The position numbers and the translations under genes were made by a program. From JABFXX01 sp036489755 (lineage in GTDB: Bacteria > Myxococcota_A > Polyangia > Haliangiales > Haliangiaceae), in contig DASXFD010000025.1 in NCBI GenBank assembly GCA_036489755.1, forward strand, positions 1 through 64,000: a stretch of 64,000 nucleotides of DNA, in the 5' to 3' direction. The notes under the pieces were generated by a model. It ran no database searches. It was not told the DNA's origin and saw only the letters and a program-made list of their open reading frames with translations. Position 1 is the stretch's first letter, and the number at the start of each line of letters is the position of its first letter. Below, one piece after another: positions 8,852 to 17,224 of this stretch.

Positions 8852-9631
8852 ATGGTGCGCAGGCTCGGTATCTGTATTGCTGTGATGGTGTCGGGCGCCG
8901 GCATCGTCGCCGCGGAGAAGGCCGCGCGTGACGGCGGTCGCGCCGCGCAGACCAACGGCTCGCCGTCGAGCAAGTGGGACGGCAAGTACAAGGTGACGCT
9001 CGACAACGCGACGACGGGAATGCTCAAGTGCCCGAGCGTCGACAGCCAGCGGGTCTACACGATCGCGAAGGGCAAGCTCGCCATCCCGCTGCTCGCGACC
9101 AATCCGGCCTGGAAAGACATCTCCGAAGAGGACCTCGGGCTGTGCACGCAAAAGCCGAGCGCCCGCGCTTGCGACAGCTACCGCGACACGCTCGACAAGC
9201 TCAAAGCGGCGCACCTGCCGACCGACATCGACGCGCCGCTCGGCGAGCTCACGATCACGTTCGACGCCAAGGGCGTCGCCGCGGGCGAGCTCAAGACGCA
9301 TCCGCTGAAGGCCCTCGATCAGCCCGACGACGAGCTCGCAGAGGTGATCGCCGAGCTCGCGGATCTCGCCGTCACGCGCGGCGGCTTGCGCCTCGATCAC
9401 GACAAGTACATGAAGGGCAAAACCGGCGGCGTCTCGATCAAGACCCTCGTGCCGGTCGGCTCGCACAACATCGACGAGGCGTGCGATCTCGACATCACCG
9501 CGATCGACTACAAAGACACCAGGAAGCACATCCCGTCGCACGATCCCCACTGCCTGCCCGACGTGCATTGCAGCGACGACGGCGAGTGCCCGCTCGGCTG
9601 CACGACCTGCGCCGCCGGCACGTGCGAGTGA
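8852..9631 (+). CDS. Secreted protein of unknown function with a cysteine-rich C-terminus
   Basis: 259 residues with a signal peptide (basic MVRRLG, a hydrophobic stretch to about residue 21). The mature part contains CPSVDSQRVYTIAKGK, a central segment of charged helices, and a C-terminal block from about residue 230 with seven cysteines (HCLPDVHCSDDGECPLGC, then TTCAAGTCE). That block looks like a small disulfide-bonded knot. No enzyme motif is recognised. Periplasmic or extracellular location is inferred from the signal and cysteines. It diverges from the mmsA gene, is preceded by a leaderless -10 box, and converges on the envelope lipoprotein at 9642. Confidence 0.75.
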   Translation: MVRRLGICIAVMVSGAGIVAAEKAARDGGRAAQTNGSPSSKWDGKYKVTLDNATTGMLKCPSVDSQRVYTIAKGKLAIPLLATNPAWKDISEEDLGLCTQKPSARACDSYRDTLDKLKAAHLPTDIDAPLGELTITFDAKGVAAGELKTHPLKALDQPDDELAEVIAELADLAVTRGGLRLDHDKYMKGKTGGVSIKTLVPVGSHNIDEACDLDITAIDYKDTRKHIPSHDPHCLPDVHCSDDGECPLGCTTCAAGTCE

Positions 9632-9641
9632 TCGATTGCCG

Positions 9642-10349
9642 TCACAGGACGATGCGCACGCCGGCCACGGCGGCGACGGTCAGCCACGGGAAGTACGCGT
9701 CGTAACCTTCGCCCATCAGGCGCGGGCCCGCCTCGAGGTAAAGGTGAACGCGGTCGCTCGCGGCATTGTCGAGCCCGGCCACGCCGCTCACGGCATACGC
9801 GGCGGCAGCTTCCTCGGGCTCCGCACCGATCGGCTCTGCGAATGACAACCGGCCACCGGCGTAGAAGCTGAGCGACGGATTCAGCGGTCGCGAGGCGACG
9901 ATCGCGATCGAGCCGGTGACCGACGTGCCGAAGTAGTCGCCGGTCGTGCCGTCGATCGCCTGATGGTCCGACATGCCGAGGCCGGCGATCAGCGCGACGT
10001 GCGGCGCGAAGTGATACTTCCACGACGCGGTCCCGCTGTACGCGCGGATGGTCTCGTAGCTGGTGCCCTCGCCGTCGCAGTCGGCGACGCACACCGACGT
10101 CTCCGCTTTGACGTCCATCGCGGTGGCTTCGACGCCGACTTCTTGATCGTCGCCGATGCCGACGCGCACGCGTGCGCCGCCACCGATCGCGCCGCCGCTG
10201 AAATCGGTGCCGCCGCCTCCGACCGCGGTGATGCTCGTCTGTCCCGGCGCGAGCACGCCGGCACCTTCGGCAAAGAACGATGGCGGCAGCCGCGCTTCGT
10301 ACGTGCAGCCGGCGACAAGAGCGAGTGGAACGAGGGCCGTAATACGCAT
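9642..10349 (-). CDS. Outer membrane beta-barrel-like lipoprotein
   Basis: 235 residues beginning MRITALVPLALVAGCTYEA, a lipoprotein signal with cleavage before Cys15. The rest is glycine-rich alternating strands (ARVRVGIGDDQEVGVEATAM, ASWKYHFAPHVALIAGLGM, LYLEAGPRLMG) and ends in a hydrophobic strand VAGVRIVL, as in small eight-strand barrels. The substrate or partner is unknown. Upstream is a perfect 16-bp palindrome (10360-10375) shared with the divergent pyrimidine operon, so the gene may answer to the same regulator; this is inference. Confidence 0.72.
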   Translation of the reverse strand: MRITALVPLALVAGCTYEARLPPSFFAEGAGVLAPGQTSITAVGGGGTDFSGGAIGGGARVRVGIGDDQEVGVEATAMDVKAETSVCVADCDGEGTSYETIRAYSGTASWKYHFAPHVALIAGLGMSDHQAIDGTTGDYFGTSVTGSIAIVASRPLNPSLSFYAGGRLSFAEPIGAEPEEAAAAYAVSGVAGLDNAASDRVHLYLEAGPRLMGEGYDAYFPWLTVAAVAGVRIVL

Positions 10350-10359
10350 GTAATACCTT

Positions 10360-10375
10360 CCAGTTAGCTAACTGG
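10360..10375. promoter_or_regulatory. Perfect 16-bp palindrome, candidate operator
   Basis: CCAGTTAGCTAACTGG is a perfect inverted repeat in the 198-bp divergent gap between the 9642 lipoprotein and the pyrimidine operon. A second short dyad, TGGT-TGG-ACCA, overlaps it at 10373-10383. Size and position suit a TetR-, GntR- or MarR-type repressor site. No regulator gene is nearby. The rest of the gap up to 10547 shows no gene. Confidence 0.6.
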
Positions 10376-10547
10376 TTGGACCATCAAGCACGTGCGGTGC
10401 CAGTCGAGACATCAATCACTTCGGCGGTTTGCTGCCGGTGTTTTCACCGCGCAGGCGACAGGCTTCGGACAGGCGGTTGAACAGAAATCGCGTCGTGTGG
10501 TAGCCCAGCGCTTTCCGCGATTCCTCAACCGGCCCCCCGGAGGCGAC

Positions 10548-11654
10548 GTGTCCATCGACCTTTCCATCACCGTCAACGGCATGAAATTCGAGAACCCGTT
10601 CTTGCTCGGCTCGGGGCCGCCAGGAACCAACGGCAAAGTGATCGCGCGCAGCTACGATCTCGGCTGGGGCGGGATGGTGTGCAAGACGTTCTCGCTCGAT
10701 GCGAGCAAGGTCATCAACACGGCGCCGCGCTACGCGAAGCTCCGCGGCCGCTCGAGCGAAGAAGTGATCGGCTTCCAGAACATCGAGCTGATCAGCGATC
10801 GCCCCTATCAGGACTGGCTCGACGATCTACGCCAGCTCAAGAAGAGCTATCCGCACAAGATCCTCGTCGCGTCGATCATGGAGGAGTACCGCAAAGAGGC
10901 GTGGCAGCAGATCGTCCGCGAGGTCCAGGAGACCGGCGTCGACGGCTTCGAGCTCAATCTCAGCTGCCCGCACGGCTTGCCCGAGCGCAAGATGGGCATG
11001 GCGATGGGCGAGAACCCCGACATCGTCGAAGAAGTCTGCGGCTGGGTGAAGCAGGTCGCGAAGCTGCCGGTGTGGGCGAAGATGACGCCGAACGTCGGCA
11101 ACCCGACGGTGCCGGCCGCGAGTGCGCTCAAGGGCGGCGCCGACGGCATCGCGATGATCAACACGATCTTGTCGGTCAGCGGCATCGACATGAAGACGCT
11201 GCGCCCGATGCCGACCGTCGAAGGGCACAGCGTGCCCGGCGGCTATTCGGGCCAGGCGGTGCGGCCGATCGCGCTGCGCCAGGTGATGGAGGTCGCGCGC
11301 GCGAACCCCGGTGTGCAGATCAGCGGCATCGGCGGCATCGAGACCGGCTTCGACGCGGCGCAGTTCTTCCTGCTCGGCGCGTCGACCGTGCAGGTGTGCA
11401 CCGGCGCGATGCTCCGCGGCTACGAGATCATCAGCGAGCTCAAAGAAGAGCTCGGCAAGTTCATGACCGACCACAAGTTCACAAACCTGCGCGAGTTCAT
11501 CGGCAAGAGCCTGCCGTACTTCACGACGCACCACGATCTCGTCGATCGCCAGAAGGCGTCGCGCGAGGCCAAGGAAGCGAAGCGCACGGGTCGCGACGTC
11601 GAGACGTGGAAGGGCGACATCGCGAAGGAAACGTCGACTCTCGTTACGAACTGA
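10548..11654 (+). CDS. Dihydropyrimidine dehydrogenase catalytic subunit-like (PreA-like), lacking the Fe-S domain
   Basis: A 368-residue FMN-dependent TIM barrel of the dihydroorotate/dihydropyrimidine dehydrogenase class. Visible are FENPFLLGSGPPGTNGK (residues 15-30), NLSCPHGLPERKMG (137-150), AKMTPN, GADGIAMINTI, GGYSGQAVRPIALRQV and ISGIGGIETGFDAAQFFLLGAS. It would reduce uracil/thymine or oxidise the dihydro forms as the first step of reductive pyrimidine breakdown. Two oddities: the usual C-terminal two-[4Fe-4S] ferredoxin domain is absent (no cysteine motif after residue 320), and the loop holding the active-site Cys of mammalian DPD reads GMAMGEN, with Met153. No PreT-type subunit is nearby. 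The start is GTG at 10548 behind a GGAGG at 10539-10543; the reading frame is open upstream to 10392 without coding character. Confidence 0.85.
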   Translation: MSIDLSITVNGMKFENPFLLGSGPPGTNGKVIARSYDLGWGGMVCKTFSLDASKVINTAPRYAKLRGRSSEEVIGFQNIELISDRPYQDWLDDLRQLKKSYPHKILVASIMEEYRKEAWQQIVREVQETGVDGFELNLSCPHGLPERKMGMAMGENPDIVEEVCGWVKQVAKLPVWAKMTPNVGNPTVPAASALKGGADGIAMINTILSVSGIDMKTLRPMPTVEGHSVPGGYSGQAVRPIALRQVMEVARANPGVQISGIGGIETGFDAAQFFLLGASTVQVCTGAMLRGYEIISELKEELGKFMTDHKFTNLREFIGKSLPYFTTHHDLVDRQKASREAKEAKRTGRDVETWKGDIAKETSTLVTN

Positions 11655-11662
11655 GGACATCA

Positions 11663-12532
11663 ATGGCGCGCAAAATTGTTTCTGGTCTCATCCAGGCTTC
11701 CAATCCCATCAACGACGAGTCGAAGTCGGTCGCCGAGGTTCAGGCGGCGATGCTCGAGAAGCACCTGCCGATGATCCACGACGCCGGCAAGCACGGCGTC
11801 CAGATCCTGTGCCTGCAGGAAATCTTCAACGGGCCGTACTTCTGCCCGGGCCAAGATCGCCGCTGGTACGACGCCGCCGAGCCGGTGCCGGGCCCGACCG
11901 TCGAGAAGCTCGCGCCGATCGCCGCCAAGTACAAGATGGCGATGGTCATCCCGGTCTACGAGCGCGAGATGGCCGGCGTCTATTACAACACCGCGGCCGT
12001 CGTTGACGCGGACGGCACGTACCTCGGCAAGTACCGCAAGAATCACATCCCGCAGACGAGCGGATTCTGGGAGAAGTATTTCTTCCGGCCGGGCAACCTC
12101 GGCTATCCGACGTTCCAGACCAAATACGCAAAGATCGGCGTCTACATCTGTTACGACAGGCACTTTCCCGAGGGCGCTCGCGCGCTCGGTTTGAACGGCG
12201 CCGAGATCGTCTACAACCCGTCGGCGACGGTCGCCGGGCTCTCGCAGTATCTGTGGAAGCTCGAGCAGCCCGCGCACGCGGCCGCGAACGGCTACTTCGT
12301 CGGCGCGATCAACCGCGTCGGGACCGAGGCGCCCTGGAACATCGGCAAGTTCTACGGCAACTCGTACTTCTGCGATCCGCGCGGCCAGATCGTCGCGTGC
12401 GGCTCCGAAGACAAGGACGAGCTCATCACCGCCGAGCTCGACCTCGACGTGATCGAAGAAGTCCGCCGCACCTGGCAGTTCTTCCGCGACCGTCGCCCGG
12501 ATAGCTACGGAATCCTCACCGAAGACCGCTGA
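11663..12532 (+). CDS. Beta-ureidopropionase / N-carbamoyl amidohydrolase (nitrilase superfamily)
   Basis: A 289-residue carbon-nitrogen hydrolase with the full catalytic triad: Glu53 (LQEIF), Lys126 (KYRKNHIP) and Cys163 (YICYDRHFPE). NPSATVAGLSQYLW and INRVGTEAPWNIGKFYGNSYF match beta-ureidopropionases. It hydrolyses N-carbamoyl-beta-alanine (or the beta-aminoisobutyrate analogue) to the beta-amino acid, CO2 and ammonia. It is cytosolic, with 289 residues fitting the bacterial family. It starts 8 bp after the reductase stop, with the Shine-Dalgarno GAGG overlapping that stop, and belongs to the five-gene pyrimidine operon. Confidence 0.93.
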   Translation: MARKIVSGLIQASNPINDESKSVAEVQAAMLEKHLPMIHDAGKHGVQILCLQEIFNGPYFCPGQDRRWYDAAEPVPGPTVEKLAPIAAKYKMAMVIPVYEREMAGVYYNTAAVVDADGTYLGKYRKNHIPQTSGFWEKYFFRPGNLGYPTFQTKYAKIGVYICYDRHFPEGARALGLNGAEIVYNPSATVAGLSQYLWKLEQPAHAAANGYFVGAINRVGTEAPWNIGKFYGNSYFCDPRGQIVACGSEDKDELITAELDLDVIEEVRRTWQFFRDRRPDSYGILTEDR

Positions 12533-12570
12533 TACGGCGCGCAGCTCCGGGCCGTTCTATAAGGAGAGCC

Positions 12571-12942
12571 ATGAGCCAACGATTTGAAATCCGGCCAGGT
12601 GAAGCGGGCCCCGGCAAAGCGCACTACGCCACGCACGACGAGGTGCTCGTCGCGCTCAAGGCCACCGCGAAGCAGCTCGGGCTCGTCGCGAAGTTGCCCG
12701 CGGGCAAGCATGGCGAGCACTGGAAGGCATCGATCGACGGCCTCGTCATCGTCGGCGACATCCGCAAGAGCGACGATCACAAGCTCGAGACGTTCTTCGT
12801 CACCGGCGAGACCGATCACGACACGTTGATCACGTTCGCCGAGCACATCGCCACGATCGCAGGCAAGCAAGCCGTGATCGGCGAGACCGACGACGAGTTC
12901 TGGTTCGTCGACAAACCGCAGGCGAAGAAAGGCAAGCGATGA
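12571..12942 (+). CDS. Uncharacterised 123-residue protein in the pyrimidine operon
   Basis: A small soluble protein with a strong AAGGAG at 12561-12566 before its ATG. It begins MSQRFEIRPGEAGPG and contains KLPAGKHGEHWKASIDGLVIVGDIRKS, TGETDHDTLITFAEHI and DDEFWFVDKP, then a lysine-rich end. It has no signal peptide, cysteine motif or recognised domain. Its stop overlaps the dihydropyrimidinase start by 4 bp (ATGA), so the two are translationally coupled. Position argues for a helper in pyrimidine breakdown, perhaps of the Fe-S-less reductase or of the hydrolase, but nothing in the sequence proves it. Confidence 0.8.
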   Translation: MSQRFEIRPGEAGPGKAHYATHDEVLVALKATAKQLGLVAKLPAGKHGEHWKASIDGLVIVGDIRKSDDHKLETFFVTGETDHDTLITFAEHIATIAGKQAVIGETDDEFWFVDKPQAKKGKR

Positions 12943-14339
12943 CGCGAACGATCATCCAGAACGGCACCATCGTCACCGCGAGCGACACGTTCGCCGGCGA
13001 CGTCTGGATCGAGAACGGCAAGATCGTCGCGCTCGCCGAGTCGGGCATCAAGCTCGGTCCCGACGACCGCGGCATCGACGCGAAGGGCAAGTTCGTCATC
13101 CCCGGCGGCATCGATTGCCACACGCACATGGAGATGCCGTTCGGCGGCACCACGGCGTCGGATGACTTCGCGACCGGCACCGTCGCGGCCGCGCACGGCG
13201 GCACGACCACGATCGTCGACTTCGCGATTCAATCGAAAGGCTCCTCGCTGAGGGCGGGGCTGGACGCGTGGCACGCGAAGGCCGAAGGCAAGGCCGCGAT
13301 CGACTACGGCTTCCACATGATCATGACGGAAGCCAATCCGTCGACGCTCGAGGACATGGCAGCGCTCGTTCGCGAAGGCGTGACGTCGTTCAAGATGTTC
13401 ATGGCGTATCCCGGCGTGTTCCTCGTCGACGATCAGCAGATCTTCAAGGCGATGCTGCGCGCCGGCGAGCTCGGCGCACTGATCACGATGCACGCGGAGA
13501 TCGGCCTGCCGATCGACGTGCTCGTGCAGCGCGCGCTGTCGCAGGGCCACACCGCGCCGATCTATCACGCGCTCACGCGGCCCGAGATCGCCGAGGCGAC
13601 CGGCACCGAGCGCGCGATCGCGCTCGCCGAGATGGCCAAAGTTCCGGTCTACATGGTGCACCTGTCGGCCGAGCGCGCGCTCGCTCGCGTGATGGAAGCG
13701 CGCGACCGCGGCCTGCCCGCATACGCCGAGACGTGTCCGCAATATCTGTTCTTGAGCGAGGACAAGCTGCGCGGCGAGCCCGGCGACGAGTTCAAAGGCG
13801 CGGGCTTCGTCGCGACGCCGGCGCTGCGCGCGGCGCATCATCACGAGCACCTCTGGCGCGGCCTGCGCAACTACGACCTGTCGGTCGTCGCGACCGATCA
13901 CTGTCCGTTCTGCATGAAGGATCAGAAGGAGCTCGGCAGAAACGACTTCTCGAAGATCCCGAACGGCATGCCCGGCGTCGAGACGCGGCTGCACCTGCTG
14001 TACGAAGGCGTCACGCAGGGCAAGATCTCGATGAATCGCTTCGTCGAGATCACGTCGACGGCGCCCGCGAAGATCTTCGGCATGTACGGCAAGAAGGGCA
14101 CGCTCGCGGTCGGCGCCGATGCCGACGTCGTGGTGTGGGATCCGAACAAGCCGAAGACGCTCGGCGTCGACACGCTGCACATGCGGATCGACTACTCGCC
14201 GTTCGAAGGGCACGTCGTGCCCGGCAGCCCGTCGCACGTGTTGTCGCGCGGCGAGCTCATCGTCGAAAACGATCGCTGGGTCGGCAAGACCAAGCAAGGC
14301 CGCGGACAGTTCGTCCGCAGAGGGACGTTCTCGTTATGA
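12939..14339 (+). CDS. Dihydropyrimidinase (hydantoinase)
   Basis: A 466-residue amidohydrolase with the whole binuclear zinc site: His61 and His63 (DCHTHMEMPFGG), carboxylated Lys152 (SFKMFMAYPG), His185 (MHAEIG), His241 (VHLSAE) and Asp320 (ATDHCPF). NGMPGVETRLHLLY is characteristic of dihydropyrimidinases. It opens the ring of dihydrouracil/dihydrothymine to N-carbamoyl-beta-alanine or the methyl analogue, the substrate of the enzyme encoded at 11663. It is a cytosolic enzyme, usually tetrameric. The start overlaps the 123-residue gene and the stop overlaps the aminotransferase start, both as ATGA. Confidence 0.95.
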   Translation: MTRTIIQNGTIVTASDTFAGDVWIENGKIVALAESGIKLGPDDRGIDAKGKFVIPGGIDCHTHMEMPFGGTTASDDFATGTVAAAHGGTTTIVDFAIQSKGSSLRAGLDAWHAKAEGKAAIDYGFHMIMTEANPSTLEDMAALVREGVTSFKMFMAYPGVFLVDDQQIFKAMLRAGELGALITMHAEIGLPIDVLVQRALSQGHTAPIYHALTRPEIAEATGTERAIALAEMAKVPVYMVHLSAERALARVMEARDRGLPAYAETCPQYLFLSEDKLRGEPGDEFKGAGFVATPALRAAHHHEHLWRGLRNYDLSVVATDHCPFCMKDQKELGRNDFSKIPNGMPGVETRLHLLYEGVTQGKISMNRFVEITSTAPAKIFGMYGKKGTLAVGADADVVVWDPNKPKTLGVDTLHMRIDYSPFEGHVVPGSPSHVLSRGELIVENDRWVGKTKQGRGQFVRRGTFSL

Positions 14340-15682
14340 AAGAACCGATGAAGATCCGCACCGACGCCGCGTGGCTCGACGCGCACTGGATGCCGTTTAC
14401 GGGCAATCGCGAGTTCAAGGCGCACCCGCGCGTGTTCGTCGGCGCGGAAGGCGCGTACTACATCGACGCCGACGGCAAGAAAGTCTTCGACGGACTGTCG
14501 GGCCTGTGGTGCAGCGGCCTCGGCCACGGCCGCCGCGAAGTGGTCGAAGCCGTCCAGAAGCAGGTCGCGACGCTCGACTACGCGCCGTCGTTCCAGTTCG
14601 GCACCCCGGTGAGCTTCGCGCTCGCGAACAAGATCAAAGAGCTCACGCCGGCCGGTCTCGACTACGTGTTCTTCTGCGGCTCCGGCTCCGAGGCCGCCGA
14701 CACGTCGCTCAAGATGGCGCGCGCGTACTGGCGCGCGAAAGGGCAGGGCACGAAGACGCGCTTGATCGGCCGCGAGAAGGGCTATCACGGCGTCAACTTC
14801 GGCGGCATCTCCGTCGGCGGCATCGGCGGCAATCGCAAGGCGTACGGGCTCGCCGTCGACGCCGATCACATCCCGCACACGCAGCTCGGCCTGCGCGACA
14901 AGACGAAGACGTTCACGCGGGGCATGCCCGAAACCGGTGCCGAGCTCGCGAACAGCTTGAACGACCTCATCGCGCTGCACGACGCGTCGAACATCGCCGC
15001 GGTGATCGTCGAGCCGATGGCCGGCTCGGCGGGCGTGATTCCGCCGCCGAAGGGCTATCTGCAGAAGCTGCGCGAGATCTGCACGGCGAACAACATCCTC
15101 CTGATCTTCGACGAGGTCATCACCGGCTTCGGCCGCATGGGCGCGTACACCGGCGCCGAGGCGTTCGGCGTCACCCCCGACATCATGAACTTCGCCAAGC
15201 AGGTCACGAACGGCGTGCAGCCGCTCGGCGGCGTCGTGGCCTCGAAGGAGATCTACGACGCGTTCATGACCGCGGGCGGCCCCGAGTACCTGGTCGAGTT
15301 CACGCACGGCTACACGTATTCGGCGCACCCGGTCGCGTGTGCGGCCGGCGTGGCGGCGCTCGATCTGCTCGTCGCCGACAACGCAGTCGGCCGCGTCAAA
15401 GAGCTCGCGCCGTACTTCGAGAACCTCGTGCACGGCCTCAAGGGCCACAAGCACGTGGCAGACATCCGCAACTTCGGGCTCGCGGCCGGCTTCACGATCG
15501 AGCCGGTCAAAGGCGAGCCGGCGAAGCGGCCGTTCGAGATCGCGATGCAGTGCCTCGCGAAGGGCGTGTACGTCCGCTACGGCGGCGACACGATCCAGCT
15601 CGCGCCGCCGTTCATCTCGACGAAGGACGAGCTCGATCGCTTGGTCTCGGTGCTCGGCGACGCGCTCAACGCGGTCGCTTGA
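14336..15682 (+). CDS. Beta-alanine--pyruvate aminotransferase (class III, PLP)
   Basis: A 448-residue class III aminotransferase. PLP residues are Asp259 (LIFDEVITGFGRMG) and Lys288 (NFAKQVTNG); CGSGSEAADTSLKMARAYWR and GREKGYHGVNFGGISVGGI are typical of omega-amino acid:pyruvate transaminases. It removes the amino group of beta-alanine (and probably beta-aminoisobutyrate), giving malonate or methylmalonate semialdehyde for the dehydrogenase at 7298. The start ATG at 14336 overlaps the dihydropyrimidinase stop (ATGA) and is supported by the family start ...AAWLDAHWMPFTGNREF. Its stop overlaps the TTG of the next lipoprotein gene. Confidence 0.93.
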   Translation: MKEPMKIRTDAAWLDAHWMPFTGNREFKAHPRVFVGAEGAYYIDADGKKVFDGLSGLWCSGLGHGRREVVEAVQKQVATLDYAPSFQFGTPVSFALANKIKELTPAGLDYVFFCGSGSEAADTSLKMARAYWRAKGQGTKTRLIGREKGYHGVNFGGISVGGIGGNRKAYGLAVDADHIPHTQLGLRDKTKTFTRGMPETGAELANSLNDLIALHDASNIAAVIVEPMAGSAGVIPPPKGYLQKLREICTANNILLIFDEVITGFGRMGAYTGAEAFGVTPDIMNFAKQVTNGVQPLGGVVASKEIYDAFMTAGGPEYLVEFTHGYTYSAHPVACAAGVAALDLLVADNAVGRVKELAPYFENLVHGLKGHKHVADIRNFGLAAGFTIEPVKGEPAKRPFEIAMQCLAKGVYVRYGGDTIQLAPPFISTKDELDRLVSVLGDALNAVA

Positions 15683-16134
15683 AAGCCGCCGCGCTGGTTT
15701 GCCTCGGCGCGTGCTGGACGTCGAGCACGGCGCCGCCGCCCGTGCGGCCGGCGCTCGCACCGTCGGGCGTGTGGCACACCGAATGGCGCGGCACGTACGT
15801 CTGCGAGCAAGGCGTGACCGGGCTGAGCTTGTCGCTCGATCGCACGTGCCCGAACGACGCGGAGTGCCGGCTCACCGGCGTGTTCCGCTTCACCGCGGCG
15901 CCCGAGAATCCCAACGTGCCGGATGGCGCATACCGCATCACGGGCACGATGACGACCGACGCGCGCGACGAGCTCGTGATCACCGTGCTGCCCGGCGAGT
16001 GGCTCGATCAGCCCGAAAGCTACGAGTCCGTCGGCTTCACGGCGACGAGCGATCCGGCGCGCACGCACCTTCACGGCAAGATCCAGAATCCGAATTGCAG
16101 CACGCTCGATGTGACCCGCGTACAACCGCGCTGA
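15679..16134 (+). CDS. Small lipoprotein of unknown function
   Basis: 151 residues from a TTG start at 15679 that overlaps the aminotransferase stop (TTGA). The very short signal MKAAALVCLGACW ends in the lipobox LGAC. The mature part is beta-rich, with WHTEWRGTYVCEQGVTGLSL, RTCPNDAECRLTGVF and HLHGKIQNPNCSTLDVTRV; four spaced cysteines suggest two disulfides. It has no recognised domain. It is read with the pyrimidine operon by overlap but its role there is unclear, and it may be only co-transcribed. Confidence 0.68.
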   Translation: MKAAALVCLGACWTSSTAPPPVRPALAPSGVWHTEWRGTYVCEQGVTGLSLSLDRTCPNDAECRLTGVFRFTAAPENPNVPDGAYRITGTMTTDARDELVITVLPGEWLDQPESYESVGFTATSDPARTHLHGKIQNPNCSTLDVTRVQPR

Positions 16135-16149
16135 CCGTCGCGCGGTCTG

Positions 16150-17223
16150 ATGCGCATGTTTCGGATGGCCGCGCGCATCGTGCTCGTCGGGCTCGCGAGC
16201 TGTGGCGCCATGTCGCCGCCGAGCGACATTCCGACGTGCGATCCGGATCCCGCGTTCGATCCCGGCACGTGGCAAGGCTCGGCAGTCGACCTGCCGTTCA
16301 CGATCCAGCAGTCGAGCGCGACGGGCGCGATGCGGTTCTCGATTCCGATCGTGATCGGCGGAACCGTCATCAACGCGATGCTCGACACCGGATCGTCGGG
16401 CCTGCGCATCATCAAGGGTGCGGTGCCCGACTCCGCATTCTCGTGCGTCGCGGCGATGACGTCGACGTACAGCTATCACAACGGGCTCGAGCTCGATGGC
16501 TTCGTCGCGCGCGCGAACGTCGGCTTCATCAGCGCAGTCGACGCGGTCGCGACGCCGGCGCCGATCAACGTGATGTACGTCGACCAGGTCGGCTGCACGT
16601 CGAGCGTGCCCGACTGCAGCGCGAACGGCGCTTCGATCGACGACTTCACCGCGTTCGGCGGGTTCAAGGCGATCCTCGGCGTCCGGATGCGCAACGCGGT
16701 CGATTCGATCGGTAGCCCGCTCGCGCAGCTCCCCGGCCGGCCGAGCTTCGTCGTGCACGCGCCGGCCTACGGCGGCACGTCGGGCACGCTGACGGTCGGT
16801 CCGGTCGACACGTCGGAGTTCGCGACGCTGCAGCTGCCCGCGTTCGACAGCGTCACGCTCGCGAACGGCACGACCGCGTGGGACGATCGCTACGGCATCC
16901 CGGCGTGCCTCGACGACGCGACGTCGGGCGTCGATTACTGCGAGCCCGCGGAGTGGGACACCGGCAACCCGCCGACGTTCATCGAGTGGCCCGCGGCAAC
17001 GGGCGACTCGGTGCTCGGCTCGGGCTCGCAGATCTCGGTGACGATCGGCTCGCTGGCGAGCTACGGGTTCACCGTCGGCGCCACGCCGGTGCCCGGCATC
17101 GACGAGGTCGACCTCGAGCCGGCGAGCGGCTCCGGCTTCATGAACCTCGGCACCGCGCTGTTCTTCCACGACGACGCGCTGTTCGATCCGCTGCACGGGA
17201 TCGTCGGGCTACGCGCGCACTGA
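16150..17223 (+). CDS. Pepsin-like aspartic protease-related lipoprotein (DUF3443-like)
   Basis: 357 residues with a lipoprotein-type signal (MRMFRMAARIVLVGLASCG, Cys18). The N-terminal half has FSIPIVIGGTVINAMLDTGSSGLRII, the flap-side start of an aspartic protease lobe with Asp in DTGSSG. A second DTG occurs in EWDTGNPPTFIEW near residue 275, at the position expected for the second lobe of a pepsin fold. FGGFKAILGVRMRNAV and LFDPLHGIVGLRAH resemble bacterial DUF3443 proteins. If both Asp residues act, it would be a surface or periplasmic protease; the second motif is not the canonical DTGT/S, so it may be inactive. It converges on the IPT lipoprotein with a 1-bp gap. Confidence 0.7.
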   Translation: MRMFRMAARIVLVGLASCGAMSPPSDIPTCDPDPAFDPGTWQGSAVDLPFTIQQSSATGAMRFSIPIVIGGTVINAMLDTGSSGLRIIKGAVPDSAFSCVAAMTSTYSYHNGLELDGFVARANVGFISAVDAVATPAPINVMYVDQVGCTSSVPDCSANGASIDDFTAFGGFKAILGVRMRNAVDSIGSPLAQLPGRPSFVVHAPAYGGTSGTLTVGPVDTSEFATLQLPAFDSVTLANGTTAWDDRYGIPACLDDATSGVDYCEPAEWDTGNPPTFIEWPAATGDSVLGSGSQISVTIGSLASYGFTVGATPVPGIDEVDLEPASGSGFMNLGTALFFHDDALFDPLHGIVGLRAH

Positions 17224-17224
17224 G

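Noticed and set aside
10392..10547. Longer N-terminus for the PreA-like protein
   Set aside because: The added residues have no family similarity; GTG at 10548 has a Shine-Dalgarno and starts the barrel domain correctly.
16126..16147. Hairpin ACCGCG-N10-CGCGGT between two lipoprotein genes as a terminator
   Set aside because: No T run follows and the stem overlaps the coding end of the first gene; such stems are common in GC-rich DNA.
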